Assembly (NCBI GenBank): GCA_014529385.2
Contig: CM043945.1
Span: forward strand, 93,690,612 to 93,754,611
Direction: 5' to 3'
Length of the DNA: 64,000 nt
Source: Adiantum capillus-veneris
Taxonomy: Eukaryota; Streptophyta; Polypodiopsida; Polypodiales; Pteridaceae
Part shown: one piece after another, positions 22,703-33,580 of the stretch
Position numbering within the stretch: the first letter of the stretch is position 1
Layout of the letters: each line of letters starts with the position of its first letter
Made by a program: the position numbers and the translations under genes
Notes under the pieces: generated by a model
Seen by the model: only the letters and a program-made list of their open reading frames with translations
What the model was told of the DNA's origin: nothing
Database searches by the model: none

Positions 22703-22713
22703 TCCGCTTCAAT
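22703..22713. repeat. Target site duplication, right copy
   Basis: Second copy of TCCGCTTCAAT, next to the gypsy B RT frame (see 17916-17926). Confidence 0.85.
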
Positions 22714-23310
22714 TCCATTCTCTGAGATCATATGCCCCAAAAAATTCACTTTGGGTTGAGCAAGATGACACTTCTTTGGGTTGAGTTGACCTCCATTTTC
22801 ATCATATTCCTTCAGTGCCATCCCAAATTTTGCACAATGATCCTTTCTAGAACTCTCATGCCCTGCAATAGCATCACATATGTCATCTATGAAAGGAAGA
22901 GGGTATGGATCCCTCTTCATAGCTGCGTTTAGAGGCTTAAAATCTACACATATCCTCCGCTTTCCATCCTTCTTGGGCGTGACAACAACAAGACTCACCC
23001 ATTTTGAAGTACTCACAGGACATATGAAACCTGCTATGAGAAGCTTGCCTACTTCTTCCTTTAAAGAATTAAGTTGTACGTGTCCCATTCTCCTTAGCTT
23101 TTGATGTATGGGTTGAGATCCTTCCTTGATTGGAATTTGGATTTTCTCTCCTTTGAAGCCTCTAATTTCCTCATAAGAAGTGATGAATAAATTGGGAAAT
23201 TGTTGTATCATACGTAGGTACTCACCCTTCTCATGACTAGTCAAGCTGGGAGACATCATACCTTGTATCAGCTCTTGTTTGACACTAGGTTGAACTTTGG
23301 GTTGCATCAA
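22714..23310 (-). pseudogene. Gypsy B reverse transcriptase
   Basis: Minus-strand RT. MQPKVQPSVKQELIQ opens it, then GFKGEKIQIPIKEG, PKKDGKRRICVDFKPLN near 22970 and DPYPLPFIDDICDAI near 22890. An internal deletion near 22850 removes the catalytic FMDD region, since the frame passes straight to EYDENGGQLNPKKC. It then reads HLAQPKVNFLGHMISENGIEA and is cut at 22714 by the Mutator-like element. The remainder is at 17926 and below. Confidence 0.9.
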
Positions 23311-23313
23311 CTC

Positions 23314-23903
23314 TTAAATTTTCTCATAAGGACTAGAGATATACTCATTCTCCATAATGCCAAGAAACCTTTGTTTCTCATCGTGCTCTTCTTCAAGAAA
23401 CACTGAGGAAACATCTAGATCACTATCGTTGCTATTTTCCACTTCACTGCCATCATCCCCATTGTCTTCTTCTTCACTTGAGTACTCTTCTTCATCACTT
23501 TTATCATCAAAATCAGAATCCAAATATTTCTTTCTAGCCATGTCAAACCTCTTCTTATCACTCATTTTATTGTAGAGAGTGATAATACCATGTCTGCAAT
23601 CTTGTACAGTTTTGGTTGCCTGTAACCATGGTCTTCCAAGGATGAGAGGGAAAGCACTAATACATGAGGGCATAACATGGAAATTGACCAGCACTTTAAC
23701 ATCAAATACATCCACCTCCAAGTACTTTATAACTCCCAAGCACTTCACCCTGGATTGGTTGGCAAGATCTATGCAAAAACTTGAATTCTTCACCATGTTG
23801 AGTCCCAACTTTGATATACAATCTTGAGTAATAACACATATCTGTGCACCTCCATCAATATACGCCCCTCCAATGCACTTCCTCTTATGCCATTCATCCA
23901 TAG
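23314..23903 (-). pseudogene. Gypsy B aspartic protease
   Basis: Minus-strand frame with AYIDGGAQICVITQDCI near 23840 (active site) and FPLILGRPWLQA near 23630. A very acidic linker follows (SDEEEYSSEEEDNGDDGSE near 23460). It ends with TAA directly before the RT part, in the same frame. Its start, near MDEWHKRKC, is cut by element T. The preceding gag residues, ending RVLSLNELPAIC, are on the far side of T at 41061 and above. Confidence 0.9.
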
Positions 23904-23929
23904 CATTAGGAAAAGTTTGGACTCAAAAA
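23904..23929 (+). repeat. Terminal inverted repeat of element T, left
   Basis: 26 bases identical in inverse complement to 41035-41060. Weaker similarity continues inside (GGAC against GGGC; later a GAGAGAGA stretch on both sides). Confidence 0.88.
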
Positions 23930-24263
23930 AGGACTTTTTGGCGTTAGAGAGAGAATGCTGTTTGACCAATAGAGTTTGAGTCACCAGAACGGTAGCTCCA
24001 ATTTATTTGATTTTTATCTCAAATTTTTGCGTTTTCAAAAAAGAGTTTTTTTCTGTTTAAAAGATCTGAATAAGAAGATACGACACGATTTGTGCAAATT
24101 ATTCCCTTTCCATGGCCGACGAACGCCAAATGTGTCATAACTCACATTCAATGAGGCACACCTTTTGAACACTTTTCAAGCTACTACTTCTTGTGTAAAC
24201 TAGTGAGCCTCTTTTCTTCTATTGTTTTTGCGTAGTGTCACTTCGCAGCTAATAGAAGCACAG

Positions 24264-25601
24264 ATGGAAGGAAGACGACCACGACGACCATCCGCCTCTG
24301 TTAAATCTGTGGAACTATTCAACAGCTTTGACTTAGACCATGGTTGCTGGATGTCTACCACAGTCACCATTGGTAGTTGGGTTCTGCTTCAAACAAGAAG
24401 AAGAAAACGGATGTCAAATGAATTCATCCACAACTACAAAGAACATGTGAAAGATTTTCGCTTGTCTCAAATGGGAAAGACAGTAAAAGAGGTGCTCATT
24501 GAGCATGCATATATGCACTCCGAACTACGACTACAACAGTCACCTTTGGGGTTTCTTGCTCATAAACCAAACTGTGTGACTACTATATTGCTAAAAAGTC
24601 TTAAGATATCCTTCAAGTTATTTTGTTGACTATTTCTTGTGACCATTCTCTTATCTTTTGTTTTTGCAGATATTTATCCTTCTAACAAAGAAGACTGGCA
24701 ACCAGTTGAGTGCATAATTGGTATTTTTGATTCTTTTCATGCTTCGGTGAGAGAAATTATGTACAGAACTAGTGCGAGAAGAGCTCTCGTAGAGAGGGGA
24801 GTTTTCTTTTACGACTACTTTTACAACACCCCTTGCTCTGTCCATGGATTTGGCACTTTGAAACTTTTCCCTCTTCCCCAATAAGATTCCCCAAAGTGGC
24901 CAGTTCCAACTTCAGAAACCTCTGAGTGTTTTAGACTCAAGCTTCATCAAGAAATTTTGAAGTGTTTGTGACCAAACATTGCAAGAAGGCAAGTACGAGT
25001 CAGTCTATTTATACCATTACATGTCTTTATAGATTTCCTCCACGATGAGGAGGTTAGAAAAACAGAAACCATGTTTATATGCAAATCCCAAACTTGCCTT
25101 GATTTTTTGGATGATAATTGGGATGTCAGTGATTCTGAAGGCATTAAGTTGACAAGCGCTCGGTTGTGTGCAAGTGTATGATAGCATCACAAAATTTTAT
25201 AGTTTCTTTCTACTACATGAGGTGGCATCGAGTGAATGGTCAGTTGGTAGCTATGGATCAAGATTTAAGTGAAAATGCTTTTAATTCCTTGATGTCCATC
25301 GAGATATGGTTTTCAAATTATTTGCTTATAGTTGTTGTGGTCAGATCAAATGTCACTTTAAAACAGGTTCGAGAGGATCTGTTAAATGAGTACGATCTCA
25401 ATTTGCCTTCAAAATTTGTCTTCAAGTGTAACATGCCAAAGGTACTAAGCTACATGTATTACTTTTATACGTTAATGTTTCTATCGTGCTCATGTATCCC
25501 AATGTCTTATTGCGTCCGTTGCATTGCAGGTACCTCACAAACAAGAAAATACGACTCTTTGTGCACACATTACCAGCGACAGACTTGAAATAGTGAACTA
25601 A
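24264..25601 (+). pseudogene. Element T module 1, unknown protein
   Basis: No known family recognised. The ATG at 24264 opens MEGRRPRRPSASVKSVELFN. A plausible intron (GT at 24574, AG at 24669) keeps the frame and leads into YPSNKEDWQPVECIIGIFDS. This exon stays readable to about 25150 (PNIARRQVRVSLFIPLHVF, CLDFLDDNWDVSD) apart from TAA at 24882 and TGA at 24969. A last part reads VTLKQVREDLLNEYDLNLPS and, after a likely intron (25442-25530), VPHKQENTTLCAHITSDR, ending at 25601. Spliceable exons with in-frame nonsense codons suggest a once coding, now decayed gene. It may be part of the transposition machinery or cargo. Confidence 0.5.
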
Positions 25602-25811
25602 CTGTGCACAATGATTCAAATACTATTCTCAAAGATTACTCGACAAAGGCAGCTCTCTACATTACCAAGCACCATTGGATCCTCACTCTCCCATTTTTTT
25701 GGAAAGCTGTACACAACATTTTGTAAACTTTGAACCATAATCAAAACAAAAGTCAAATTTTGATCCACTGCTTGTAGTCAATTTGTCAAAAGTACATTTT
25801 ATAATCTCTTT

Positions 25812-26214
25812 CTAATCTTGTGCGTGTAGTGATGTGGGGGTTGTTGGTTGAGTTTGAGGAGAGGTGGTGGCTTGGGGGTTTGGGGGCTCTGGAGCTGCTT
25901 CATGAGTAGGAGAGGTGTTGGGTGGGAGGTTTGGGGGCTCTGGAGCTGCTTCATGAGCAGGAGAGGTGCTGGGTGGGGGGTTTGAGGGTTCTGGAGCTGA
26001 TTCTTGAGGACGAGAGCTAGTGGAAGATTGGGTTGGGGAGGCATCTGGGGAGATATTGATATGTGCTTGTGTTGGTATGGCAGACAAGGGGTATCTTGGT
26101 GGCGGAGGCCTAGGCGTGGGCCTTGGTGCTGGCGGGATAAAAGCATCACGTGCTCTGTCTGGACGCATGGTCGCGCAATTGATCAAGTTTTCAATCATTC
26201 TGTTTCTAAACGAA
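25812..26214 (-). pseudogene. Element T module 2, proline-rich tail with 19-residue repeats
   Basis: Minus-strand frame from MIENLINCATMRPDRARDAF into a proline-rich region. It contains three near-identical 57-bp units encoding about 19 residues each, of the form PNLPPNTSPTHEAAPEPP. It lies just downstream of the Ulp1-like exons on the same strand, with an acceptor-like site (TTTAGAAACAG) before it. It is probably the C-terminal part of the same gene, although I could not make the splice phase fit exactly. Low-complexity tails of this type are disordered. Confidence 0.5.
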
Positions 26215-26319
26215 GAAACATAGCCTTTGAATAATCTACCAAATTTCTCACATGCGTTAAGAACATCATGTTTATTAACATAGTACTAAATTATTAAGAT
26301 ACAAATCTGTAAAAGAGTG

Positions 26320-26960
26320 TCAAATACTTACACTTCTACGACTTCCATCAAGCATGACCCCTAAAAAAATTTCTGCATTGATTAAAACCCTCCATCCACA
26401 AGAGTAGGCATCATCCTGCTTAGGGACTTTGCAACTAATAATCGTAGGATTATCATATATCTGATCTTGCGTTAAAGCTTCAAGAGTAGACACAAGCTTC
26501 GGAACAGATCTGCGCAAAATACAATTAAATTTCATAAGCGACTTTTAACAAAATTCTATGCGCTGTTGAACAAAATACAAAACCTCTTACCTACGTACTT
26601 CACCATGAAATCCATGGGATGAATTAGCAAGGTAGCACCGGTTTCGTTCAAGGTGTAAGAGATCAAGACTCCAATGAGCGCTGTACAAATAAACATAAGC
26701 AAAACATATGTCATCACAATAAATTAGGGTTCAAGATAAAATAATTTTACTATTGAAAACATTGCGTACCCTTCATGATAAGCCAGAACAAAAAAATTTG
26801 CCGTCTCCATGTTCACTGACTGGAACCAGTCAACTACTTCCACTAAAGATGTATTCTCGGCCATCAAAAAGACCGAGAGGTTCGATTCAAGGACGGCGAC
26901 ATCATTTTGAATATTCCAAGGAAAATTTGAAACTACAAAACTGTAAAGAAATTCGTGTCA
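26320..26960 (-). pseudogene. Element T module 2, Ulp1/C48-like cysteine protease
   Basis: Ulp1-type (C48) proteases remove SUMO from proteins and are often carried by plant transposons. Three minus-strand exons are visible. The first is near 26947-26760 (NFPWNIQNDVAVLESNLSVF, ending FFVLAYHEG). The second, near 26700-26585, holds the catalytic-His motif SAHWSLDLLHLERNRCYLAN. After an intron ending TTGCGCAG (about 26536) comes the third, with VPKQDDAYSCGWRVLINAE, the Gln and catalytic Cys. The residue that is usually Asp in the DS motif after the His strand appears as Asn (NSSHG). Splice sites are consistent with a once functional gene. The upstream H3-like frame seems to lead into it. Confidence 0.72.
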
Positions 26961-27022
26961 TACAAAATTCAATATATTAAAAGAATTTATTGTGAAAAAA
27001 AGAATAGCACGCACCAAAGCAA

Positions 27023-27832
27023 TCAATTGATGATTGAGTCTGTGAGTTCCCTCATCCGGTTCTGTAAAATTGCAATCTCGTGGGGGTGATAGGGAAAATA
27101 CAGAATGCGTCCCCACAGAGGAAGGCCAACATGGAAATAGGGAAACAACAATGACAAATCATCAGCGTTGGTGTCGCTGATGGCATCTGCCATTTGTTCC
27201 TCCATCATCTCAAGGCGTAGCTTCTCCAATCTTTCACTATCTTCTTCTGTTGTGTCTCGCTCGGTGTTGAGACGGGTGCTGTATCGATGAATTTGTGTAG
27301 ACACTTCATGAACTTTGACCTTGTCAATAGGTGGTATTCTAAGAGTATTGTCGATCTTTTGGTCTGAAATACCGGCAGCAGGCGATATTGTTTTGTCATA
27401 CCTGAACCTGTGAAGGCGAAGTGTGTTGATGTCTCACGGCATCAATGTTGTCCTATGGGTGTGGGCCGAGAGAATGTATCTATCCTAGAAAATCTCTACA
27501 AAAAACTCCTCGGCGGCCTCATGCAAGCACCCCATTGCACTTCGAGACCACCGGAAATGCAGGTTGTGTTGCTCGCAAATCTCGCGAACAACTCTTTGGA
27601 ATGGTAGTTTAGGTATTGCCAATGAAATGTGCTTTTGGAGCTTACGAAGTTCGAGTAGAACGCTCCTATTCTGCTCGTATCTTCTTCTTCGCATTGTTGC
27701 CCGTAACTGCGGCATGGTCTTGCCCGGAATCACCTGCGATGTTGACGATTGCACTGCAGACGAGCTAGCCTGGCCCTGCGGACCAGACTGGCCAGGATAA
27801 ACCTTCCTTGCTGTTTGCTTTGTGCAGGCCAT
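27023..27832 (-). pseudogene. Element T module 2, histone H3-like domain with C-terminal extension
   Basis: The frame starts at 27832 with MACTKQTARK, the H3 tail with positions equivalent to Lys4 and Lys9 kept. A Ser/Gln-rich linker unlike H3 follows. The histone fold then matches H3 step by step: RRRRYEQNRSVLLELRKLQK, PKLPFQRVVREICEQHN, SAMGCLHEAAEEFF. TAG at 27485-27487 stands where H3 has Glu of EDTNL. Reading on in the same frame gives a match to the AKRVTIMPKDIQLARRIRG end, with TGA at 27434-27436 at the Lys position. The frame then continues in an extension that is not part of H3, with a charged helix-like stretch (TTEEDSERLEKLRLEMMEEQ), to a stop at 27023. A donor-like GT follows at about 27015, and the next exon is the Ulp1-like part. 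Two nonsense codons mark it as inactive now. Confidence 0.75.
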
Positions 27833-27841
27833 TACCTGAAC

Positions 27842-28640
27842 GAGGAGAATGCGAGGAAATATGGAAATCTGGATGTGGGTAAAAACGAAGAGTGACTAGA
27901 GACACTTCGAAAAAAACGATGATAAAAAAGGGGGGGGGGGGTTATATTATCGGAATAAGTATAATCACATCTTAATCATGAGAAGAGGCGGATGCATTAA
28001 TCATGACATTGCGAGGTATGACGAGAAGCGTGCGAGCAGAATGATTATGTGCCATGTGGCACATCAGGACTCAACGCGATATTGGTGGTGCCGAAATTAG
28101 TGGCACTGCCTATTCGGGGTGTGTCACGACGAGGAAAGAAGCGCCCCAACAGGTTGTCCTAGCAACAACGGTATGTCGCGGTACAACGCGAGGAGGCGGA
28201 CCCTGATGGTTCCGAATTGCAGTTTTTTGCGTTGTGGCAAGACAAGATGTTGTCGTGTCAAAATGCGATAAGTAAGGTCCCGGTTAGTTTTGACCACAAG
28301 TATCACGCTGTGGAGCGACAAAAAGGCATCGCGTCACAACATGATACGGGGAGTTCCTGAGTACTCTGGATTGGCCGTATCGCATTATGATGCGATAAGA
28401 AGCTATCGTGCCAAAATGCGATAACGGTGCTTTTGTGGAGTGATGGCACCAGTTTCACGTTGTGGCGTGACTGTTCCACGACGGACGACTGACACATGGC
28501 GTAATCATCACGGCGATTGCATGATACACGACGGCCCCATGATGCACGTCAATCGATGTCATCAATGTCCTCGAGAGTCCTATAAATATGACTTACTCCC
28601 CCATTTGCCCTTTGTTTGGATGTTGTGCTCTCTCGTCTAT
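27842..28640. promoter_or_regulatory. Divergent intergenic region between element T modules 2 and 3
   Basis: About 0.8 kb between two gene starts that point away from each other, so it probably holds both promoters. It has a 12-base G run (27930-27941) and an inverted repeat TGTGCCA/TGGCACA at 28048-28063. A segment of about 75 bases is present twice (28243-28317 and 28396-28472), sharing GT(G/C)(T/C)CAAAATGCGATAA and a later TCACG(C/T)TGTGG box. Several further CG-rich variants such as GCGTTGTGGC occur nearby. Confidence 0.55.
28581..28588 (+). promoter_or_regulatory. TATA box of element T module 3
   Basis: TATAAATA stands 74 bases before the ATG at 28662, in a good place for a plant core promoter. 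A pyrimidine-rich stretch (CTCTCTCG) in between could hold the start site. Confidence 0.6.
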
Positions 28641-28661
28641 CTTCTCTTTTGAATTTTCGTT

Positions 28662-30243
28662 ATGGACCCCTTCAATGTTGAAGCAGAGGAGGAAGTGCCT
28701 TGCTCTCAGGATGCCCCCCAAGACAAACTATCTCATTTTCTATACCGCATTGGGCTTCAGCAGCGCGAGACAGAGATCAGGCCGATGTTCAATCCAGATT
28801 TTTCTTTGCATGAGTGGATTGTCTCCGCGCAACATTACCTGTCAGGTTTTGAGCAGACCTACCAGCAGCAAACTTCCGGTGGCACTGTTGAGATACAAGG
28901 AGTTCGGTTTGTTCACATGAAGGGTATCAATTCGGACTCCTCCAAGAAACACATATTTTCTAGGAATTGCCTTAAACTGCCAGTGCACTTGCGGATAATA
29001 GACTACAAGTGTACACTTCATAACCGCAAGTGTCGAGTGGCTGAATATTATGCAGGTTTTATTTTATATTTGCATTTAATTTTGGATGAGCATGTTGATG
29101 CTGCAGAGGCCTCGCTAGAGGATCAGACTGGGAAGGGTCAAGAGCCCAAGTCTCAGGGAAGCCTTGCCTTGCAGGTTTCAGAGGGCGTCCAGCTTCAGGA
29201 GGGTGCTTTGCCTACTAGTGTTCTACCTACCATACCTATTGGTGATTTGCAGCATATCATGCTTAACGACATTATGGAGCTTTTTGACCTTCGAGAGGAA
29301 TATTGCCTTGCCATTGTGGCACAGAATCTTGAAGAGGATGATGCTACCATTGACCTTGAGCACGAAAAGTATTCTGTTATAGATGCCATGTAAATGAGGA
29401 TGAGTTCGTTGACCCCACAAGTGCAGTTGTGATGATTTACAATGATGTTGCTAGGTATGAGCGCACGCTTCCAATAGAAAAGGAGTTCATGGAAGTGCAA
29501 AAAATCTAGGGATTGAAGAAATGGGTAAGGCAAGCACTTCTTCATCATCTTTGGCCTCAACCTCCAATGCGCCCACTGGAGGTCAGGGCGGCATCAACCT
29601 ATGGAATGAGGACTTACTTGAGGAAGATGAAAACCAGAAGGTAATTTTTTTTTTTTGCCTTACCTTTTTGGTTTCTACTTATCTCATTTCATAACTTTAA
29701 TTTTCTGCAGTTGGTGGTCTATGATGATACCTTCATTCCTCGCCCTCGTGGACGAGGCATGGGAGATTTAGGGAAGAATTCCTCTCTCGGCCAATACTTA
29801 AAGAATCTTAAGTATCCAAGTTTTTTGGTTTTCCATTCGTCCTTCTCCAATGACAACGTGGAGCTACCCTTGATGACGTTGAAGACACTTTCAAGATATT
29901 TAGGAGGGGCCGTCATTAGGTGGAACGCAGATAAAATAATGCTTTTAGAAAAAAGGGCCGCATTGTATATGTTTGGCCAAGGGCCACGAATGTATGGTTT
30001 GCGTAGTCGCTATTTTTTGACCCAAGCAGCATATGGTTTGGCATGCGGAATCACTGACCCTGTGCAATTACTAGAGTATGACAAGCATGCTATGTTTTGC
30101 ACAATAAACAACCAATTGCGCATCTGTCTACTGAAGAAATGTCTCTTGTGGCTGTGGAGGTGGAGACAAATGTATTGTCGACAAACGAACCTGCAGGACT
30201 AGGTTGCAAAAGACAAAGGCAAGAAGAAGACAATAACGCATAG
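28662..30243 (+). pseudogene. Element T module 3, unknown protein
   Basis: No known family recognised. A 243-codon open frame starts MDPFNVEAEEEVPCSQDAPQ and includes FNPDFSLHEWIVSAQHYLSG and HIMLNDIMELFDLREEYCLA. It ends at 29393, but reading continues one frame over (NEDEFVDPTSAVVMIYNDVA to about 29508). A Ser-rich part GKASTSSSSLASTSNAPTGG then leads to an intron with GT at 29641 and TTTCTGCAG ending at 29710. The last exon contains VYDDTFIPRPRGRGMGDLGK and LSRYLGGAVIRWNADKIMLL. It changes frame near 30105 into LSTEEMSLVAVEVETNVLST and a basic KRQRQEE end at 30243. The conserved splice sites and long frames argue for a real gene with three frame breaks. Confidence 0.55.
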
Positions 30244-30448
30244 CAGACAAAAAGGCCAGAATATTTTGTAACTTTTCCCGACGAAGATGAAAATTAGAGA
30301 AGCTCCAATGTATATTGTCAATGCCAAAAAATAGTACATTTTGTATCAAAACAATGAGTACATTATGTTTCTCACTTTTGTGACTGAAAAACCAAACCAG
30401 TCAAATGAAACATGTCTAACCATTTTTTAAAGCAAAAACTTGTTGATA

Positions 30449-30599
30449 TCAAACCTTGAATGTGGCTAATAAGAAAATATTGTTTTCGGATTGCACGCTA
30501 AAGTTTCTAAGGTCGTCTGAATCAATGCTTTCATCTAATGCTCTATTCATAAGTGTTATTGTGACACACTCAACCTTTGTCTCTTTCACTAGCTCGCAC
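30449..30599 (-). pseudogene. Element T module 4, 3' end cut off by element D
   Basis: The minus-strand frame begins in the target duplication at 30599 and reads ELVKETKVECVTITLMNRAL and NFSVQSENNIFLLATFKV to a TGA at 30449. It continues in frame from 39384 (FNGVLKFVLKPDEC) if element D and one copy of the 5-bp duplication are left out. This shows that D split an open frame here. Confidence 0.7.
30595..30599. repeat. Target site duplication of element D, left
   Basis: CGCAC stands directly before the left LTR (TGTTAACC) and again directly after the right LTR at 39379-39383. Confidence 0.92.
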
Positions 30600-31206
30600 T
30601 GTTAACCCTCACGGCTCACGGACACCCTATTACCTACGAGACGAACGTGTAACCTACGGCGGTCATTGTATTATTTATTTGGTAGAGTCAGGTACCGGGT
30701 TTGTCGGTCCAATAGGAAAAGGGTAAGAGTGATCGCCGATGAGAGGCGTACTCTAACTGGAACAGTCAAGGGATTAGTTGGCTAAGCATGGGCGCCCAAG
30801 TGTGAATGGGGTGAGCTCATATAAAAGTCAACTAAACCTAAAATTCACTCATTCTCTCATTTGTGCAATTGAAGAGTGCTCTTTCTCCATCTCCTTCTTC
30901 TTCTTCTTCATCTCTTTGTGTGTGTGTGAGAGAGAGAGAGTGAGAGAGGGAGAGAGAGGGAGTGTGTGGGCGATCGAGCATTACGAAGGCACAACGGCGG
31001 TGAAGCGGTTGAGCGCGGCGTAGCGGCGTCTCCTTCTTCTTCGCGGCGAGGAATCCTCCACGAAGCAAGCGTAGAGCGGTGAGTGACACACCATCGCCTT
31101 CTTTGAGCTTACTAGTTTAGGCTTGTTGTGTGCTTGGAGCCATTTGTGGCTCGCACACGGTGTATCGGCAAGTTCTTTGCATTGACACGTGCGACATACG
31201 CGCACA
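30600..31206 (+). repeat. 5' LTR of element D
   Basis: Starts TGTTAACCCTCACGG, ends GCGCACA. TATAAAA at 30820-30826 is a likely TATA box. A (GA)n stretch at about 30928-30960 and a TTC repeat lie downstream in the probable transcript start region. Confidence 0.93.
30820..30826 (+). promoter_or_regulatory. TATA box in element D LTR
   Basis: TATAAAA, conserved at 38982-38988 in the second LTR. Confidence 0.65.
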
Positions 31207-31210
31207 TTTT

Positions 31211-31228
31211 TGGCGCCGTTGCCGGGGA
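31211..31228 (+). other. Primer-binding site of element D
   Basis: TGGCGCCGTTGCCGGGGA begins four bases after the LTR. As far as I know this is the sequence complementary to the 3' end of plant tRNA-Asp, the primer used by Athila/Tat-type elements. Confidence 0.82.
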
Positions 31229-31927
31229 GTGCCATACATGAAGCTCGAGTAGCACTCTGTGCTTCTCCGTGGTGCAATTTCTATTGTAGGAAAGGTAAGG
31301 AAGGAGTGTGTGTGTGTTGAGAAGAGGGATTTGGTGTTATATTGTGTGTTTTTTTTATTAATGGAGTTTTCAAAGGTTCTGTGTTTATTCTCTGTGTATT
31401 AAGGTAGTTAGTTTTCTGTGTACAATAAGTAAGAAGTAGATTAGTGAGAGTTAATAGAGTGTGTTAGTGTGTAAGAGTAGGTGTATTAGTTAGAAGTAGG
31501 TAGAGAGAGTGTATGTGTGCTCTCGCGGAGGCCTTATCTTTAAAAAAATAAAAATAAAAAAATAAAATAAAAATAAAAATAAAAATTTTAAAGGTAGGAT
31601 TGGGATCGGGAATATCTCCCAGACCCAAGCCCAAACCCAAGCCCAAGCTCACGCTCAGGCCTAGGCCTCAGTCGCCTTTAAAAAAAATGAATTTTAGCTT
31701 CAAACATAGCTAAAAATTGATTTTTTGAGGACCAACGGAACGTCAGATGCCCGAAAATTGTGTTGTAAAGCACACAACGACCCTTTAAGTGATACACTCG
31801 TTTCGAGCTATCACACGCTTCAATCAGAAAAATCAAACATTAAAAAAACATCAAAAACAAGAAAAAATCAAGTAGAAAACGGGGTGCAAAACACCCACAA
31901 AACAAAGCAAGTAACCTTTGAGGGTAC
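31229..31927 (+). other. Element D leader
   Basis: About 0.7 kb of untranslated leader with an A/T-rich run (31540-31590). A short Pro/Lys-codon-like repeat (CCCAAGC units) lies near 31620-31660. No coding frame seen. Confidence 0.6.
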
Positions 31928-33578
31928 TTGCTGACACTTGTAGGGCACCCAAAGCACATGTATCTACGTTCTGGTCATGTGCTAGAGTCCGAACAACTAA
32001 TTAGTGCTTCGATTTACGAGGGTACTCACTATCCTTCCACGCTAGGGTCTATGCCCTTGGCGGGGACCCAAGGTAGTGCAACCCAAGACCCAAATATAGC
32101 GGCTAGCGACTCTTCCTCTGACTACGATATTATGGAAGAGCATCTTACACAAAGCCCCGGGGAAACAAATGAAACCGTGCCTAACTGGGCCCAATAACCT
32201 GGAACTAGTGTTTTTAGCCGTTTGATGGAAACTTTTAGTAGAGCTACGCGCTCTGAACCTACGGCTAGTGAAGTATGGGGGTGGGGAAGTAGAATCACCA
32301 TTCACATCTCCTGTAGACCCCATACTCCCTCAGAGTGTCCACGTGGACATTCCACCTACCTCATTTAATGAGGGCCCTACCGAGCTACCACCTTCCAAAG
32401 TCGCCTCTAAGGTAGCGGTGACTAAAAGTCAAAACACGGGAAGCAACATTGCATCCACCTCACGGCAACCCTCTAGTACACCAAGTTTGGACGGGGTATT
32501 TCTCAATGAAAATTGGGAATATGACCTACACACGGAGACTTTGACCGACCTATACATGGGCTACACATACCATGTGGGTTGGTTAGAAGTTGTACAATCC
32601 ACATCTAGTGCCCCTAGTCTAGAGGAACAACAACACATGATCTGCAATGTCATCCATAGGATTATCCAGCCCAAGAGGCAAAATCGAGGAATAAACATAC
32701 CTTCGACGGGTCCTATGCGATTTTTAGACACGGGCAAAGGGAAACAACCCACTCTATCACAAATGGAGACTCCCCCAATGAGTCCCATCGATCCCCCATA
32801 TGTTGTTTTGCCAGGGGTCTCAATGCAATCTGAGCCCACAAGTGATAGCTTTACTTTTCCAAGTCTAGCTCATCTTTCCCTTGATGACACCATGGATACC
32901 ATGCCTACCCCAATGATGGGCATGCCAAGAAACACACCATGGACCTCGTTTGTTAGTAAAGCACCGTTACATGGTAGCTCAATGCCTGCAATAGTACCTA
33001 CAAGTGCGTACCAATCGTATGCACCTATGGGTCATCACACTCATGTAGTCCCTACCCCTCCCATTGTTTGAACTACCTATGCTCCACAACCACAATACAC
33101 AAGTTCCTATTTCCATGGGACTATACCAGCTAGCATTAGCATGTCACGTCCGACGTCTGCTATGCCTAGGGCCACCCATATGAACTATGGACCACCACTT
33201 GGCACAACATCGTACCCAACGTGGAACCCAAGGGCTTCCTATGCGCCAAGCCCAATGCCAATACTTACTCCACATGTAGTCTCTGGAGCACCTTCACCCA
33301 CGGTGCCTGCTCACTTAGGTGACTTGGCAACATTTGCTCAAGCTATTGGTCAATCTATTGCTAAGAATATGCGTTACGCACCTGATAGAGAGCCTAGAAG
33401 TAAGGCAGTACAAATAGCCAAGCTCACACAAAAATTTAGTGGAGATGGGGATGTGAGAAAGCATATCGAAGTGTTTGAACAAATATGCGATTCTCTAGGA
33501 GAACACAATGACCTGCATAAGAGCAATGCTTTAAGCCTAACCTTAAGTGGAAAGGCTGGGGATTGGTATAGAACTTAA
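31928..33578 (+). pseudogene. Element D Gag, N-terminal and capsid part
   Basis: The first frame holds HPKHMYLRSGHVLESEQ, the YxLRSG motif common near the start of plant gypsy Gag. A long Pro/Ser/Thr-rich region follows (32268-33071 and 33141-33578, one frame with a TGA at 33069-33071). The capsid begins at AVQIAKLTQKFSGDGDVRKH and ends GKAGDWYRT at 33578. A frameshift links it to the frame at 33581. A shift also separates 32197 from 32268. Confidence 0.82.
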
Positions 33579-33580
33579 GG

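Noticed and set aside
32042-32323. Minus-strand frames opposite element D gag (also 32561-32839, 35485-35850)
   Set aside because: They are antisense shadows of the Gag and protease frames.
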